Below are positions 9,034 to 18,685 of a stretch of 49,206 nucleotides of DNA, piece by piece. The stretch is from Methylobacterium sp. Leaf91 (lineage in GTDB: Bacteria > Pseudomonadota > Alphaproteobacteria > Rhizobiales > Beijerinckiaceae). The notes under the pieces are model-generated. The model did not search any database. It was not told the DNA's origin and was given only the letters and a program-made list of their open reading frames with translations. The stretch spans positions 1 through 49,206 of the forward strand of contig NZ_LMMP01000023.1 in assembly GCF_001422815.1 (NCBI RefSeq), given 5' to 3'. Position 1 is the first letter of the stretch; every line of letters starts with the position of its first letter. Both the position numbers and the translations under genes were made by a program.

Positions 9034-11121
9034 TCAAAACGAGGCGCGGATCCCCCCGAATACGCTGCGGCCGGTGCCGGGATAGAACGCGATCGGATTG
9101 CCGCCCATCGCGGCCGCGTCGTTCAACACCGAAATGTCAGAGACATATCGGATATCCCCCAGGTTTCTCGCATCCAGGAACAGCGAAACTCCGTTGGCAA
9201 AGTCAAAACCGGCCTGGACGTTGACGAGGGTGTAGCCGGGCACCTGAAGGGTGTTGGCATGATCCGCGAAAGCTCCGCGCGGTACCCAATCGACTGATGG
9301 GCTCAGGTGAAAACCGCTCGGATGGGTGTAGGTCACGACGCTCCGCAACACGTCCTGCGGGATTCCGGCGATGCGGTTGTCTCCGAATTGTGGGTCGCTT
9401 ACGAAGCGAAAGTCGTTATGCGTCCAGATCTGCGAAGCCGAGATACGGTCGCCACTGCCGGTGACGTCGCGAACGAGGTCGAGGGTCATTGCCGCCTCGA
9501 CACCCTGGTGGATCGTACGCGGTGAATTGAACGTAGCTGCCGGAATGTTCAGTCCCGGATTGACGCTGAAATTGACTAGCTCATCCCGAACTTCCGACCG
9601 ATAGAGCGTCACGTCCCAGGCAATCCCATCGAGCCGGCCGCGCGTGCCTGCTTCGTAAGTCCAGGCGCGTTGAGCCTGAAGCGGCACGAACTGCGTCGTT
9701 ACCCCGATGGTCTGGGTCAGATCAGTGAAGTCGGGCACATCGCGTGAACGTGTGATGTCGGCGAAGACCTGGACATCCGGCACAGGCTGCCAGATCACAC
9801 CAAGTTTCGGGTTGACGCCCTGATAGGTCTGGTTGTCAAATTTGGCGCCGGAGTTCGAGCTGAAGCCGCCCTTGTCGCTATAAGTCCGGTTCGACGAGAA
9901 GGCCTTCGCGCCCGTCATCAGCGCGACATCAGGCAGGAACCAGAAGCGGTTCTCACCGTAAGCCTCGTAATTCGATGAACTTTGCAGCGCATTCAGAGTC
10001 AGCGCGCCCCGCTGACCGGCAAGATTGGTGAAGCGAAGCGACGAGTTCTGCCCGGCAAACGCGCGCAGACCCAGTATCGTGTCGTTGCGGTAGCCGGCGA
10101 TGTCGAAGGTGCCGGCCCAGTGAGGTGAGATACCGTATGTCCAGCCATCCTCGTCGATGACCTGAAAGATCGGATGGTAGAGCGACTTGTGGATCGCCCA
10201 GGTATCGATATCGAGCTTGCCGACGTCGAGGGCAAACGAGGTTCGGTTGGCGACGCGCTCAGTCTCCACCTTCCGGGACTGATTGCCCGCGATGGCGCCA
10301 GGATTCGCGATGGTCGGATTTTTCAGACTGTTGAACAGGCTCAGGGTGCCGGGGAGCTTCTGGTCTGTAAGGTAAACTCCAACATAGAATCTCGTTTCGA
10401 CACCGGGGGCTAGCTGATAGCCGAGATTGGCGTTGAAGTTCTGCGTCCGCTGGGCCTCGTGATCCCGAAACCCATCAGCATTGGTGATCGTACCACTGAT
10501 GAGGAAATCGGCTGGTCCTGATAAACGCGAGAACTGGAAATGCTCGCGGATCGTACCAAAGCTGCCGCCATCGACGCGCACGACGTTTGGCGCAAGGGCG
10601 GTCTGCGCCGTCGGTGTCACGAAGTTGATCGCCCCGCCGAGCGTCGTGGCGCCGTAGGTCAAGGCGTTGCCGCCTTTGTAGACCTCGACGGCGCGCAGGG
10701 CGAGGGGATCGATCTGGTAGAAATCACCGCTTCCATCGGCGGCATTCACCGGAAATCCGTCCTGAAGCAGCTCGATGCCGCGGAGGTGAAAACCGCGCGA
10801 GATGCCCGATCCGCGCAGGGAAAGGCGCATTTCCTGACCATAACGCTGCTGCACAAAGACACCGGGCGTATCCTTGAGAACATCGCGTAGCGTATTGGCG
10901 TAGCGGTTCTGAAAGTCCTTGGCATCGACGAAGGCGACGGACCCGACGGTGGCATTCACCGTAGCGCGTTGCGCCGCGACGCTCGGCACCGTGAGGGACC
11001 CGGCCGAAGCGCCCTGAACGCTGAGTTCTGGCAGTTCGGCATTGGCCACTTCTTGGGCGAGGGCCGATGTCGAGGAAAAAAGTAGGAAGGCGAGCGCACT
11101 TCCGAAATAGGAGTTCTGCAT
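9034..11121 (-). CDS. TonB-dependent outer-membrane receptor, probably for copper or a metal complex
   Basis: Outer-membrane gated porin that imports a scarce ligand using TonB energy. The protein has 695 residues: a Sec signal peptide (1 to about 22, ending SALA), a plug domain (about 45-165, with RDVLKDTPGVFVQQRYG and GGAINFVTP), and a 22-strand-type barrel ending in Phe (GGIRASF). A GGAG stretch precedes the ATG. The ligand cannot be read from the sequence. Position suggests copper, since the two genes upstream on the same strand encode a DUF2946 protein and a YcnI-PCuAC chaperone, partners commonly found near TonB copper receptors. A 195-base gap separates it from the chaperone gene, so it may have its own promoter. 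A ferric-chelate receptor is the alternative. Confidence 0.85.
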   Translation of the reverse strand: MQNSYFGSALAFLLFSSTSALAQEVANAELPELSVQGASAGSLTVPSVAAQRATVNATVGSVAFVDAKDFQNRYANTLRDVLKDTPGVFVQQRYGQEMRLSLRGSGISRGFHLRGIELLQDGFPVNAADGSGDFYQIDPLALRAVEVYKGGNALTYGATTLGGAINFVTPTAQTALAPNVVRVDGGSFGTIREHFQFSRLSGPADFLISGTITNADGFRDHEAQRTQNFNANLGYQLAPGVETRFYVGVYLTDQKLPGTLSLFNSLKNPTIANPGAIAGNQSRKVETERVANRTSFALDVGKLDIDTWAIHKSLYHPIFQVIDEDGWTYGISPHWAGTFDIAGYRNDTILGLRAFAGQNSSLRFTNLAGQRGALTLNALQSSSNYEAYGENRFWFLPDVALMTGAKAFSSNRTYSDKGGFSSNSGAKFDNQTYQGVNPKLGVIWQPVPDVQVFADITRSRDVPDFTDLTQTIGVTTQFVPLQAQRAWTYEAGTRGRLDGIAWDVTLYRSEVRDELVNFSVNPGLNIPAATFNSPRTIHQGVEAAMTLDLVRDVTGSGDRISASQIWTHNDFRFVSDPQFGDNRIAGIPQDVLRSVVTYTHPSGFHLSPSVDWVPRGAFADHANTLQVPGYTLVNVQAGFDFANGVSLFLDARNLGDIRYVSDISVLNDAAAMGGNPIAFYPGTGRSVFGGIRASF

Positions 11122-11316
11122 GGAAGTAGGCTCCGGACCCCGCGCCCTGAATCACTCCGTGCAGTCGGCGCGGAGGAGCAGCGGATCCTGAAAGAGAAAG
11201 AGATGGGATCGGCCTTAGCCCAGGCGATCACGCGGCAGCGGAAAGCCTGGGATCAAATCCAGTATCGACGCTTCAGCACGTTTCCCCAGGGGAAACCCAT
11301 TCGTCGACGTGATTGG

Positions 11317-12318
11317 TCAGTGCTGATGATGTCCGGCCGCGGGTTCGGTCGCAGCAGGCGCATTAGGGGCCTTGGCGCCGATGGGAGCGACGGCGAAGGT
11401 GACTCGCACCTCACCCGTGCGCTGAAAGCCCAGTGTTCCGGAAACCGGTTCACCGACCTTCGGCGACGCACTCAGCCCTTCGAACATCAAGTGGAAGCCG
11501 CCGGGCTTGAGCTCCACGGTTTCGCCGGGCTTGATGACGAGGCCGCCATCCACCGCGGCCATCTTCATCACCCCGCCATCCATGGTCATGGAATGGATTG
11601 AACCGGTGCTAGCCAACGGAATGGAGGCGGAAATCAGCGTGTCCGGGCGCGTTCCGGTATTCGTGATCCGGACGTAGCCGCCAGCAACCCTAGCGCCACC
11701 GGGAGTGGCACGCATCCACGGTGTATCGATGACGAGATCACCGGCCTGGATGGTGTTCGCAGGGGAGGACGCAGCGCTCGACGACGATTTAGTGCGCGCG
11801 GCAACGATGGTCACGCCGGGAGCGGGAGACTGCAACGAGTGAGCGTTCTGGCCCGGTGCGGGAATCTCGCTCCAGCGATACGCGCCCTTCACGCAATCCT
11901 GCTCCACAGGAAAATACACGGTCGCACCGGGGGCGAATGTATCCGTGACACGGGCGAGGAACGTAAACTCGTCGACTTGATCGTCGGGCAGTTCTCCTCC
12001 GCTCCAGGTTATGGTTTTCACGCCTTCTGAAATATCGCCGTGGTAATATGGATAGGCCTTGGCATAGGGAGCTTTTTCCAAGGACAGGGTCCAGCCGGGC
12101 TTCGGCATCGGTTTGGCACCGATGACGCCCTCTGGAATGGTCACGCTCACGCGTTTCGTCGGCGTGCCTTCGCAGCCATGGGTGATCTGAATGACGCCCC
12201 GATAAGTGGCGTTCGGGCTGGCCTCCTTCCGCTCGAGCGTGGCGTGAGAGAAAGCGACATTGGTCGAGACGGTGAGGAGAAGGGTCGCGGCAAGTTCTGC
12301 CCGCACTATCCGTTTCAT
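11317..12318 (-). CDS. Fused YcnI (DUF1775) and PCuAC copper chaperone
   Basis: Predicted periplasmic copper-binding protein of 333 residues made of two families that are often separate genes. After a signal peptide (1-24) the mature protein would begin at His25 (HATLERKEA), the N-terminal histidine that YcnI proteins use for copper; Trp76 in KPGWTLSL is the expected brace residue. A Ser/Ala linker (about 177-190) leads to a PCuAC domain (about 191-312) with the ligand set His242, Met253, His276 and Met278 (IHSMTMDGGVMKM and FHLMF). The tail ends GHHQH, which could bind metal as well. PCuAC proteins deliver Cu(I) to cytochrome oxidase. The DUF2946 gene lies 42 bases upstream, so co-transcription is likely. 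Confidence 0.9.
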   Translation of the reverse strand: MKRIVRAELAATLLLTVSTNVAFSHATLERKEASPNATYRGVIQITHGCEGTPTKRVSVTIPEGVIGAKPMPKPGWTLSLEKAPYAKAYPYYHGDISEGVKTITWSGGELPDDQVDEFTFLARVTDTFAPGATVYFPVEQDCVKGAYRWSEIPAPGQNAHSLQSPAPGVTIVAARTKSSSSAASSPANTIQAGDLVIDTPWMRATPGGARVAGGYVRITNTGTRPDTLISASIPLASTGSIHSMTMDGGVMKMAAVDGGLVIKPGETVELKPGGFHLMFEGLSASPKVGEPVSGTLGFQRTGEVRVTFAVAPIGAKAPNAPAATEPAAGHHQH

Positions 12319-12360
12319 GATGGCTGTCCGTGTCTGAAGGGATCGAGATTTCGGATCACT

Positions 12361-12738
12361 TCAGACGATAGGAGGACCACGCGGTTGAGGAATGGTGCCA
12401 GGGGGACCGCGCCCACCGGGTCGGGCCTCAGTAAGCCATGTCAGGCGGATGCCCGCCGGGAGCGGCCAGACCGTCGGGCTCGAGACGAGCCCAATCACTG
12501 TCGCCACTGCAACGGCGGACGCGGACGTACAGCAGAAGTCGTGTTTGCCGTGCCCGGACTTCGCCGGGCTCTGATCGGTATCCGTCCCATCGGTCAGACT
12601 CGAGCAGAGCGGACCGACATGGCCGAGGGAGGGCAACGGCATTAGGGTGCCAAGGAAGACCTGAAGAACCAACGCGTAGAGCGCGATCACAGCAGTGATC
12701 GCGCGCAAGCCGCCAGCCCCTGAATCCCGCGACATCAT
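12361..12738 (-). CDS. DUF2946 family protein, putative copper-associated membrane or periplasmic protein
   Basis: Small protein of 125 residues with an N-terminal hydrophobic segment (about 12-38, IAVIALYALVLQ-like), then a Cys/His-bearing segment (CSSL, GHGKHDFCC), another hydrophobic stretch and a Pro-rich tail ending PRGPPIV, all features of DUF2946. Members are commonly found beside TonB copper receptors and PCuAC proteins, and the same neighbours follow here on the same strand. The biochemical role of the family is not established; metal binding through the His/Cys cluster is inference. Confidence 0.75.
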   Translation of the reverse strand: MMSRDSGAGGLRAITAVIALYALVLQVFLGTLMPLPSLGHVGPLCSSLTDGTDTDQSPAKSGHGKHDFCCTSASAVAVATVIGLVSSPTVWPLPAGIRLTWLTEARPGGRGPPGTIPQPRGPPIV

Positions 12739-12994
12739 CCTTCAGCGCTTAGCGCAACGGACATAATCCCGCCATCTCTTTCACAATCGGACGAGCCGTC
12801 ATGTTGCATGTGCGCTGCAGTACAGCACAGCCTGTGATTTATCGCGGCCGCGCCACAATCTAGCCCGGACGGCATGACTTCTTAACCGTGCCCCGACACG
12901 TTCGCGGCACAGGACTTTCGGTGGTCGGTATCCACCCCAACCATGCCCCGACGGCCTCGTGCCGCTTCACAGGTCAGATTAGAGTTTCCGTCCG

Positions 12995-14293
12995 ATGCTG
13001 AAACAGGCTCCCATCGCCCGCTCGCTGGGCTTCGCGCTTCTCGCCAGCGCCGCCGCCTTCGCCCAAACGGCCACTGCGCGCGAAGCGGCCGGCTTCGCTC
13101 AGGCGGAGTGGGCCCAGGATTATGCCTCGCCTGCAACGATGCAGGTGCAGCGTTCCTCGACACCGATTCTTTCTCCGCAGACGATGGCGGCGACAGAGCA
13201 GATGGTCGAACGCTACAAGGACATCGTCGCACGCGGCGGTTGGCGCCCGGTCTCCGGCGCGGATCGCCTGCGCGTCGGCGCCAAGGGTCCAGCTGTGGCG
13301 GCTCTGCGCGCTCGTCTCGCCGTGACCGGCGACATCGACTCGGCCTCGGGCAGCTCGGGTGTCTACGATTCCTACGTCGCCGCCGCGGTGAAGCGCTTCC
13401 AGGCCCGTCACGGTCTGAGCCAGACCGGCTCCATGAGCATGGCCACCCAGCAGGCCATGAACGTCTCGGCCGATATCCGCCTGAAGCAGCTCGAGGTGAA
13501 CGCCGTCCGCCTCCGCTCCTACGCGGGCAATCTCGGCAATCGCTTCGTCATCACCAACATTCCCGCCGCCCTGGTCCAGACGGTAGAGAATGGCCAAGTC
13601 GTGACCTTGCACGCCGCCGGCGTCGGCAAGATCGACCGTCAGTCGCCGATCATGAATACCAAGGCGACGCAGATCAATTTCAATCCCTTCTGGACGGTTC
13701 CGGCTTCCATCGTGAAGAAGGACCTCATCCCCAAGATGCAGAAGGATCCGAATTACCTCACCGAGAATAAGATCCGCATCTTCACTGGGGACACTGAGAT
13801 TTCACCGGCCTCGGTAAACTGGAACTCGGATGAAGGTACGCGCTATCGCTACCGTCAGGACTCGGGCGCCGATTTCAACTCGATGGGAATCGTCCGCATC
13901 AATATCCCGAACCCGCACGGCGTGTTCATGCACGACACGAATTCGAAGGGTGTGTACGGAGACGATTTCCGATTCATCTCCTCCGGATGTGTTCGCGTGC
14001 AGAATGTGCGCGAGTACATCACCTGGCTTCTTAAGGACACGCCCGGTTGGGGCCGCGACCAAGTGGAACAGGCGATCGAGAGCGGCAAGCGCGTCGACGC
14101 GACTCTGAGCAGCCCGGTTCCGGTCTACTGGACCTACATCACGGCCTGGGCGACCCCAGACGGTCTCGTCCAGTTCCGCGACGACATCTACAAGCGCGAC
14201 GGTGTCAATGTGCCTTCAACCTTGTCTGGGCCGACTCCGGTCGCCAGCGCTGAGCAAGTTCAGACCTTCGAACCGGGTGACGAAGAGAACTGA
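12995..14293 (+). CDS. L,D-transpeptidase of the YkuD family with a peptidoglycan-binding domain
   Basis: Predicted periplasmic enzyme that forms 3-3 cross-links in peptidoglycan or attaches proteins to it, common in Hyphomicrobiales cell walls. The protein has 432 residues: signal peptide (1 to about 28), a peptidoglycan-binding domain 1 (about 85-150, LRVGAKGPAVAALRARL), and a YkuD domain (about 185-370). The catalytic site is His313 in FMHDTNSK and Cys332 in ISSGCVRVQN, the family's HxxS/TxGC signature region. The layout resembles the YcbB group of large L,D-transpeptidases. It stands alone, divergent from the copper module, and is followed by its own terminator. Confidence 0.93.
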   Translation: MLKQAPIARSLGFALLASAAAFAQTATAREAAGFAQAEWAQDYASPATMQVQRSSTPILSPQTMAATEQMVERYKDIVARGGWRPVSGADRLRVGAKGPAVAALRARLAVTGDIDSASGSSGVYDSYVAAAVKRFQARHGLSQTGSMSMATQQAMNVSADIRLKQLEVNAVRLRSYAGNLGNRFVITNIPAALVQTVENGQVVTLHAAGVGKIDRQSPIMNTKATQINFNPFWTVPASIVKKDLIPKMQKDPNYLTENKIRIFTGDTEISPASVNWNSDEGTRYRYRQDSGADFNSMGIVRINIPNPHGVFMHDTNSKGVYGDDFRFISSGCVRVQNVREYITWLLKDTPGWGRDQVEQAIESGKRVDATLSSPVPVYWTYITAWATPDGLVQFRDDIYKRDGVNVPSTLSGPTPVASAEQVQTFEPGDEEN

Positions 14294-14322
14294 TCACTTC
14301 ACTTATGTGCGCGAAAGCCGGT

Positions 14323-14359
14323 GGCGGGATTCGAGAGCGAATCCCGCCTCTTTGGTTTT
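14323..14359 (+). terminator. Rho-independent terminator of the L,D-transpeptidase gene
   Basis: An 11-base-pair perfect stem (14323-14333 with 14338-14348) with loop AGAG is followed by TCTTTGGTTTT. It lies 30 bases after the stop codon. Confidence 0.85.
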
Positions 14360-14723
14360 GATTTACGATCGCAGGTCTTGAAAAACAGATCGCCTCGAGA
14401 AAGCTTGGTTCGCCGCCATGGTATGACGCGGCTCCTGCTCACCCCTTAGTCGCGAGACGCCGACAGCTTTCGAGCGCGACACATGCATGCAAGCGTCGCG
14501 ACATAGGGTCGCCAAACTCTCGATCGGCGCGGCCAGTATCCCGCGGATGTCATTGGCGCACCGACAAATACAGGATGCACCGAATTTTTTTTGCCCGGGG
14601 CTACAAATTAGCTGTGCTTGGCCTCGCCCCGCGGCACGTGTAGTAAATCACGCTTCGAGCGACCGCCCGCCCTACGCCAGCGGATAACGGACGCCCTCGC
14701 CCGTTCAACAATCGAGGCTTTCC
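14360..14723 (+). promoter_or_regulatory. glyA upstream region with a paired direct repeat and a T8 run
   Basis: No gene is seen in this 364-base stretch, which should contain the glyA promoter and leader. GCACCGA occurs twice (14558-14564 and 14577-14583), 19 bases apart, about two helical turns, as a regulator site might. It is followed at once by eight T residues (14585-14592) without a strong hairpin before them. No glycine, SAM or other riboswitch consensus was recognised. Confidence 0.35.
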
Positions 14724-16028
14724 ATGAGCGCCGGTACTGCAAGCGACAAGCATTTTTCGAATTCCTTCTTCAGCGCATCCTTGGCCGACGCGGATCCGGA
14801 AGTCGCGAAGGCGGTGGGCCAGGAACTCGGTCGGCAGCAGCACGAGATCGAACTGATCGCGTCGGAGAACATCGTCTCCCGTGCGGTCCTGGAAGCCCAG
14901 GGCTCGGTCCTCACCAACAAGTATGCGGAAGGCTATCCCGGCCGTCGCTATTATGGTGGTTGCGAGTTCGTCGACATCGCTGAGAACCTTGCAATCGAGC
15001 GCGCTAAGCGCTTGTTCGATTGCGGATTCGCAAACGTTCAGCCGAATTCCGGGAGTCAGGCGAACCAAGGCGTGTTCATGGCTCTTATGCAGCCGGGTGA
15101 CACCTTCCTGGGCCTCGACCTCGCTGCTGGCGGCCACTTGACCCACGGCGCCCCGCCGAATGTGTCCGGCAAATGGTTCAAGCCCGTCTCCTACACCGTG
15201 CGTCGCGACGACCAGCGCATCGACATGGAACAGGTTGAGCGTCTGGCCCATGAACATAAGCCCAAGGTCATCATCGCTGGCGGCTCGGGCTACCCGCGTC
15301 ATTGGGACTTTGCCAAGTTCCGCGAGATCGCCGATGCGGTCGGAGCCTATTTCTTCGTGGACATGGCCCATTTCGCGGGTCTCGTCGCGGCCGGTGTCCA
15401 CCCGTCGCCGTTCCCACACGCCCATGTCGCCACTACGACGACCCACAAGACACTCCGCGGCCCGCGCGGCGGAATGATCCTGACGAACGACGAGGCGCTC
15501 GCCAAGAAGTTCAATTCGGCGATCTTCCCCGGCCTGCAGGGCGGACCGCTCATGCACGTCATCGCCGGCAAGGCCGTGGCCTTCGGTGAGGCGCTAAAGC
15601 CCGAGTTCAAGATCTACGCCAAGCAGGTGATCGAGAACGCCAAGGCGCTCGCCGATACCCTCATTTCCGGCGGCTACGACATCACGTCCGGTGGGACCGA
15701 CAACCACCTCATGCTGGTGGACCTTCAGAAGAAGGGCCTGACCGGCAAGGCGGCGGAAGCCGCACTCAGCCGCGCCCACATCACCTGCAACAAGAACGGC
15801 GTGCCCTTCGATCCGGCCAAGCCGACGATCACGTCGGGCATCCGCCTCGGCACACCTGCCGGCACCTCGCGCGGCTTCGGCGTCGCGGAGTTCAAGCAGA
15901 TCGGTGCCCTCATCATTGAGGTACTCGACGGTCTGGTGGCCAAAGGTGAAGGCGGAGATCCGGCGATCGAGGCCGCGGTGAAGGACAAGGTCCACGCCCT
16001 CACGCACCGCTTCCCGATCTACGGCTGA
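14724..16028 (+). CDS. glyA: Serine hydroxymethyltransferase
   Basis: Cytosolic PLP enzyme that interconverts serine and glycine with transfer of a one-carbon unit to tetrahydrofolate. In methylotrophs of this group the same reaction feeds the serine cycle. The protein has 434 residues, normal for the family. Visible motifs are [28 protein letters not shown], and the PLP-binding Lys242 in [15 protein letters not shown] hairpin terminator follows 45 bases after the stop, so glyA is probably a single-gene transcript separate from nrdR. Confidence 0.98.
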   Translation: MSAGTASDKHFSNSFFSASLADADPEVAKAVGQELGRQQHEIELIASENIVSRAVLEAQGSVLTNKYAEGYPGRRYYGGCEFVDIAENLAIERAKRLFDCGFANVQPNSGSQANQGVFMALMQPGDTFLGLDLAAGGHLTHGAPPNVSGKWFKPVSYTVRRDDQRIDMEQVERLAHEHKPKVIIAGGSGYPRHWDFAKFREIADAVGAYFFVDMAHFAGLVAAGVHPSPFPHAHVATTTTHKTLRGPRGGMILTNDEALAKKFNSAIFPGLQGGPLMHVIAGKAVAFGEALKPEFKIYAKQVIENAKALADTLISGGYDITSGGTDNHLMLVDLQKKGLTGKAAEAALSRAHITCNKNGVPFDPAKPTITSGIRLGTPAGTSRGFGVAEFKQIGALIIEVLDGLVAKGEGGDPAIEAAVKDKVHALTHRFPIYG

Positions 16029-16072
16029 AGCCTCCGTCTGCGGGTGCCCCCGCAGATGACGTCATGATAGAG

Positions 16073-16113
16073 ACGGCCGCGGATCGCCATATCCGCGGCC
16101 GTTCTCATTTTTT
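16073..16113 (+). terminator. Rho-independent terminator of glyA
   Basis: A 12-base-pair stem (16073-16084 with 16091-16102), loop CGCCAT, is followed by TCTCATTTTTT. It argues against any nrdR start upstream of this point and supports the start at 16139. Confidence 0.88.
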
Positions 16114-16138
16114 CACCAACCATGCAGGTATCCGCCCG

Positions 16139-16711
16139 ATGCGGTGTCCCTATTGCGGCGGTCCCGACACCCAGGTGAAGGATTCGCGTCCCAGCGATGA
16201 TTCAGCGGCAATCCGCCGGCGGCGGGTCTGCCCGGACTGCGGCGGCCGCTTCACCACTTTCGAGCGGGTGCAGCTGCGGGAACTGACGGTGCTCAAGCGC
16301 TCGGGTAAGCGCGTACCGTTTGATCGCGATAAGCTTCAACGTTCTATCGACGTGGCCGTCCGCAAACGGCCGGTGGATCCGGAACGGATCGAACGTCTGG
16401 TCAGTGGCATCACCCGCCAACTCGAAAGCGGCGGCGAGGCTGAGATTGCCAGCGAGGCCATCGGTGAATTGGTGATGGAGGGGCTGAAGGGCCTAGACGA
16501 CGTAGCCTATGTCCGCTTCGCCTCGGTTTACAAGAACTTCCGTGAGGCGAGCGACTTCAAGGCGCTGCTCGGAACCCTCGGTGATACTCCCGATATCGCA
16601 AGGCTACGAGACGATGGAATGAGCGACCAACACGCTCTCCATGAAGTCATGTCAAGTGGTAGCCCGCCGGCCAAACCACCTGCGAAGCGCCAGACGCGGG
16701 GGCGGTCATGA
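16139..16711 (+). CDS. nrdR: Transcriptional repressor NrdR
   Basis: Zinc-ribbon and ATP-cone repressor of ribonucleotide reductase genes; it senses ATP/dATP and binds NrdR boxes. The protein has 190 residues. The zinc ribbon is Cys3, Cys6, Cys31 and Cys34 (MRCPYCGG and CPDCGG), followed by the ATP-cone (about 46-136). The C-terminal tail of about 40 residues (ending KRQTRGRS) is longer than in most NrdR proteins and looks disordered. An earlier in-frame ATG at 16064 is rejected because the glyA terminator would then lie inside the gene and because NrdR proteins begin at MRCPYC. It overlaps ribD by four bases (ATGA), so the two are translationally coupled. Confidence 0.96.
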   Translation: MRCPYCGGPDTQVKDSRPSDDSAAIRRRRVCPDCGGRFTTFERVQLRELTVLKRSGKRVPFDRDKLQRSIDVAVRKRPVDPERIERLVSGITRQLESGGEAEIASEAIGELVMEGLKGLDDVAYVRFASVYKNFREASDFKALLGTLGDTPDIARLRDDGMSDQHALHEVMSSGSPPAKPPAKRQTRGRS

Positions 16712-17838
16712 ACGACTATCAGACAGCCAGCACGGATGATCGCCGCTTCATGCGCCTGGCTCTGGCGATCGGCAGGCGCAATCTCGGGCGGACCTGGCCT
16801 AATCCGTCCGTCGGCGCGGTGGTGGTCGCGGGTGAGAGGGGCAAGGAGCGCATCGTCGGGCAGGGCGTAACGGCACCGGGAGGACGTCCCCATGCAGAGC
16901 CTCTTGCTCTCGCAATGGCCGGAGAGCGCGCGCGCGGCGCGACTCTCTACGTCACACTCGAGCCCTGCTCTCACCACGGGGCCACCCCCCCTTGTGTCGA
17001 CGCTATCATCGCTTCGGGAATCACTCGAGTCGTCACTGCGATCGCAGACCCGGATCCGCGCGTGGCGGGGAGGGGCCATGCCCGCCTCGCCCAGGCCGGT
17101 ATCGCCGTGACACAGGATGTACTCTGCGACGAGGCCGCGAGGGATCATCGCGGACACGTCACGCGCGTGACGAAGAAACGTCCCAGCCTACATCTCAAGC
17201 TTGCCCGTACCCTTGACGGATTTGCGGCTGGCGCGCCGGATGAGCGCCTTCGCATCACGGGCCCCATTGCCGATGGCGCGGTCCATCTCTGGCGCGCTCA
17301 TGCCGACGCAATTCTCGTAGGGATTGGAACGGCGCGGGCTGACGACCCGTCGCTGACGGTGCGATTACCTGGTCTCTCACAACGATCGCCGCTGCGCATC
17401 ATCCTCGATTCGACACTTCGTCTCTCGCCGGCCTCTCACCTCGTGCGAAGCGCACGGGACATCCCGACTCTTGTGGTGACGACACGATCGGCTCCCATTC
17501 ACGCCAAGCGGATGCTCGTCTCTTTTGGGGTCGAAACGATCCAGGTCGAGGCCTGCTCACATGGTCGGATCGACCTGTGTGCCGCGCTCTCACAACTGGC
17601 CGAGCGTGGAGTGACGCGGATCTGCTGCGAAGGTGGTCCCCACCTCGCCGATTCTCTCGCAGCCGCAGATCTGGTGGATGTCTGCACACTCGTGACTGGC
17701 CCCCGTGCCATCGGCGGGGGAGGCCTTCCGGCAGTCGGCGATGCGTTGACGGCGCGCCTCCAAGAGCCCGAATTCAGCATTACCGAAACTCGCGCTTTCG
17801 GACCGGACCAGTGTGTTACCTACGAACGGAGCATCTAG
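16708..17838 (+). CDS. ribD: Bifunctional riboflavin biosynthesis deaminase/reductase RibD
   Basis: Cytosolic enzyme that deaminates and then reduces the pyrimidine intermediate made from GTP in riboflavin synthesis. The protein has 376 residues. The N-terminal deaminase (about 10-150) has zinc-site residues His62 and Glu64 in [11 protein letters not shown] and Cys87 and Cys96 in [14 protein letters not shown]. The C-terminal reductase domain (about 165-370) includes [13 protein letters not shown] and [13 protein letters not shown]. It overlaps nrdR and abuts ribE directly, with no base between the stop and the ribE ATG. Confidence 0.97.
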   Translation: MNDYQTASTDDRRFMRLALAIGRRNLGRTWPNPSVGAVVVAGERGKERIVGQGVTAPGGRPHAEPLALAMAGERARGATLYVTLEPCSHHGATPPCVDAIIASGITRVVTAIADPDPRVAGRGHARLAQAGIAVTQDVLCDEAARDHRGHVTRVTKKRPSLHLKLARTLDGFAAGAPDERLRITGPIADGAVHLWRAHADAILVGIGTARADDPSLTVRLPGLSQRSPLRIILDSTLRLSPASHLVRSARDIPTLVVTTRSAPIHAKRMLVSFGVETIQVEACSHGRIDLCAALSQLAERGVTRICCEGGPHLADSLAAADLVDVCTLVTGPRAIGGGGLPAVGDALTARLQEPEFSITETRAFGPDQCVTYERSI

Positions 17839-18474
17839 ATGTTCACTGGCTTGGTAAGCGATGTGGGATCGGTCCTCAGTGTCGAGGGTGATGAGCGTCT
17901 GCGCCGAATCCGCATCCGGTCCTCCTACAATCCCGCAACTATCGCCCTCGGTGCATCCATCGCGTGTTCCGGTCCCTGCCTCACCGTGGTGGCGATCGAG
18001 CGCGAGGCCAAGGGCTGTATCTTTGCCATTGACGCCGCGGCCGAAACTTTAGCGCGGACCACCGTTGGCGGCTGGGCTGAAGGTACGCGCCTCAACCTCG
18101 AACGTTCGTTGAAGATCGGGGATGAACTCGGCGGCCATCTTGTGACCGGGCATGTGGACGGCGTCACCGAGATCGTCGCTCGCGAGAGCGTGACGGGTGG
18201 GACCGGCGATCCGCAATGGGCACCAAGCGACCGATTCGTGTTGCGTGCGCCATCATCCGTATCGCGCTTCATTGCAGAGAAGGGTTCGATCTGCCTCGAC
18301 GGAACGTCACTCACGGTCAACTCTGTGGATGGCGACCTCTTCTCGGTCCTGCTCATTCCGCACACCCTGGCGGTTACGACCTGGGGTGACCGGCGAACCG
18401 GCCACAAGCTCAATCTAGAGGTCGACCTGATCGCTCGCTATGCTGCCCGCCTATTCGAGAATCGTGCCTCCTGA
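17839..18474 (+). CDS. ribE: Riboflavin synthase alpha subunit
   Basis: Dismutates two 6,7-dimethyl-8-ribityllumazines to riboflavin, the last step of the pathway. The protein has 211 residues and the usual internal duplication of two lumazine-binding barrels: the first begins [12 protein letters not shown], the second near residue 100 ([12 protein letters not shown]). The start is fixed by MFTGLV, nearly universal in the family, and by direct abutment to ribD. Gene symbol follows the ribE usage for the alpha subunit; some annotations call it ribC. Confidence 0.97.
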   Translation: MFTGLVSDVGSVLSVEGDERLRRIRIRSSYNPATIALGASIACSGPCLTVVAIEREAKGCIFAIDAAAETLARTTVGGWAEGTRLNLERSLKIGDELGGHLVTGHVDGVTEIVARESVTGGTGDPQWAPSDRFVLRAPSSVSRFIAEKGSICLDGTSLTVNSVDGDLFSVLLIPHTLAVTTWGDRRTGHKLNLEVDLIARYAARLFENRAS

Positions 18475-18685
18475 CGCGCTATCTTGTGATACGCCACCCT
18501 TCAGTCTATCGCTCGCCCACCGCGAACGACACGTCGCCGGTCCGCGTCTCAGGCGTCATCGGTCGCAAGATTTCGAACCGGGTCGACCCGGTCATACTGG
18601 GTGGCGACGCCGACGATCCGCGCTAACGGCTCATTCGTCACATCCGTGCCGATCTTGCCCTTCGCCACTACAGACAAGGCCTACG
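18475..18685 (+). other. 211-base gap inside the riboflavin operon with a perfect palindrome
   Basis: Between ribE and ribH. It holds a perfect 16-base palindrome, ACCGGGTCGACCCGGT (18577-18592), and no T-tract. An in-frame extension of ribH upstream through this region has no similarity to lumazine synthase. A transcription-factor site or an internal promoter for ribH-nusB-thiL is possible. The conserved FMN riboswitch elements were not seen. Confidence 0.4.

Noticed and set aside
14360..14723. Glycine or SAM riboswitch before glyA
   Set aside because: No match to the conserved cores by eye; direct repeats and a T-run alone are not evidence.
16064..16138. Longer nrdR starting at 16064
   Set aside because: It would contain the glyA terminator and adds 25 residues before the invariant MRCPYC start.
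18475..18685. FMN riboswitch before ribH
   Set aside because: None of the conserved FMN-aptamer segments could be found; only a palindrome is present.
18440..18685. Longer ribH starting within ribE
   Set aside because: The extra 82 residues have no similarity to lumazine synthase and overlap ribE in another frame.
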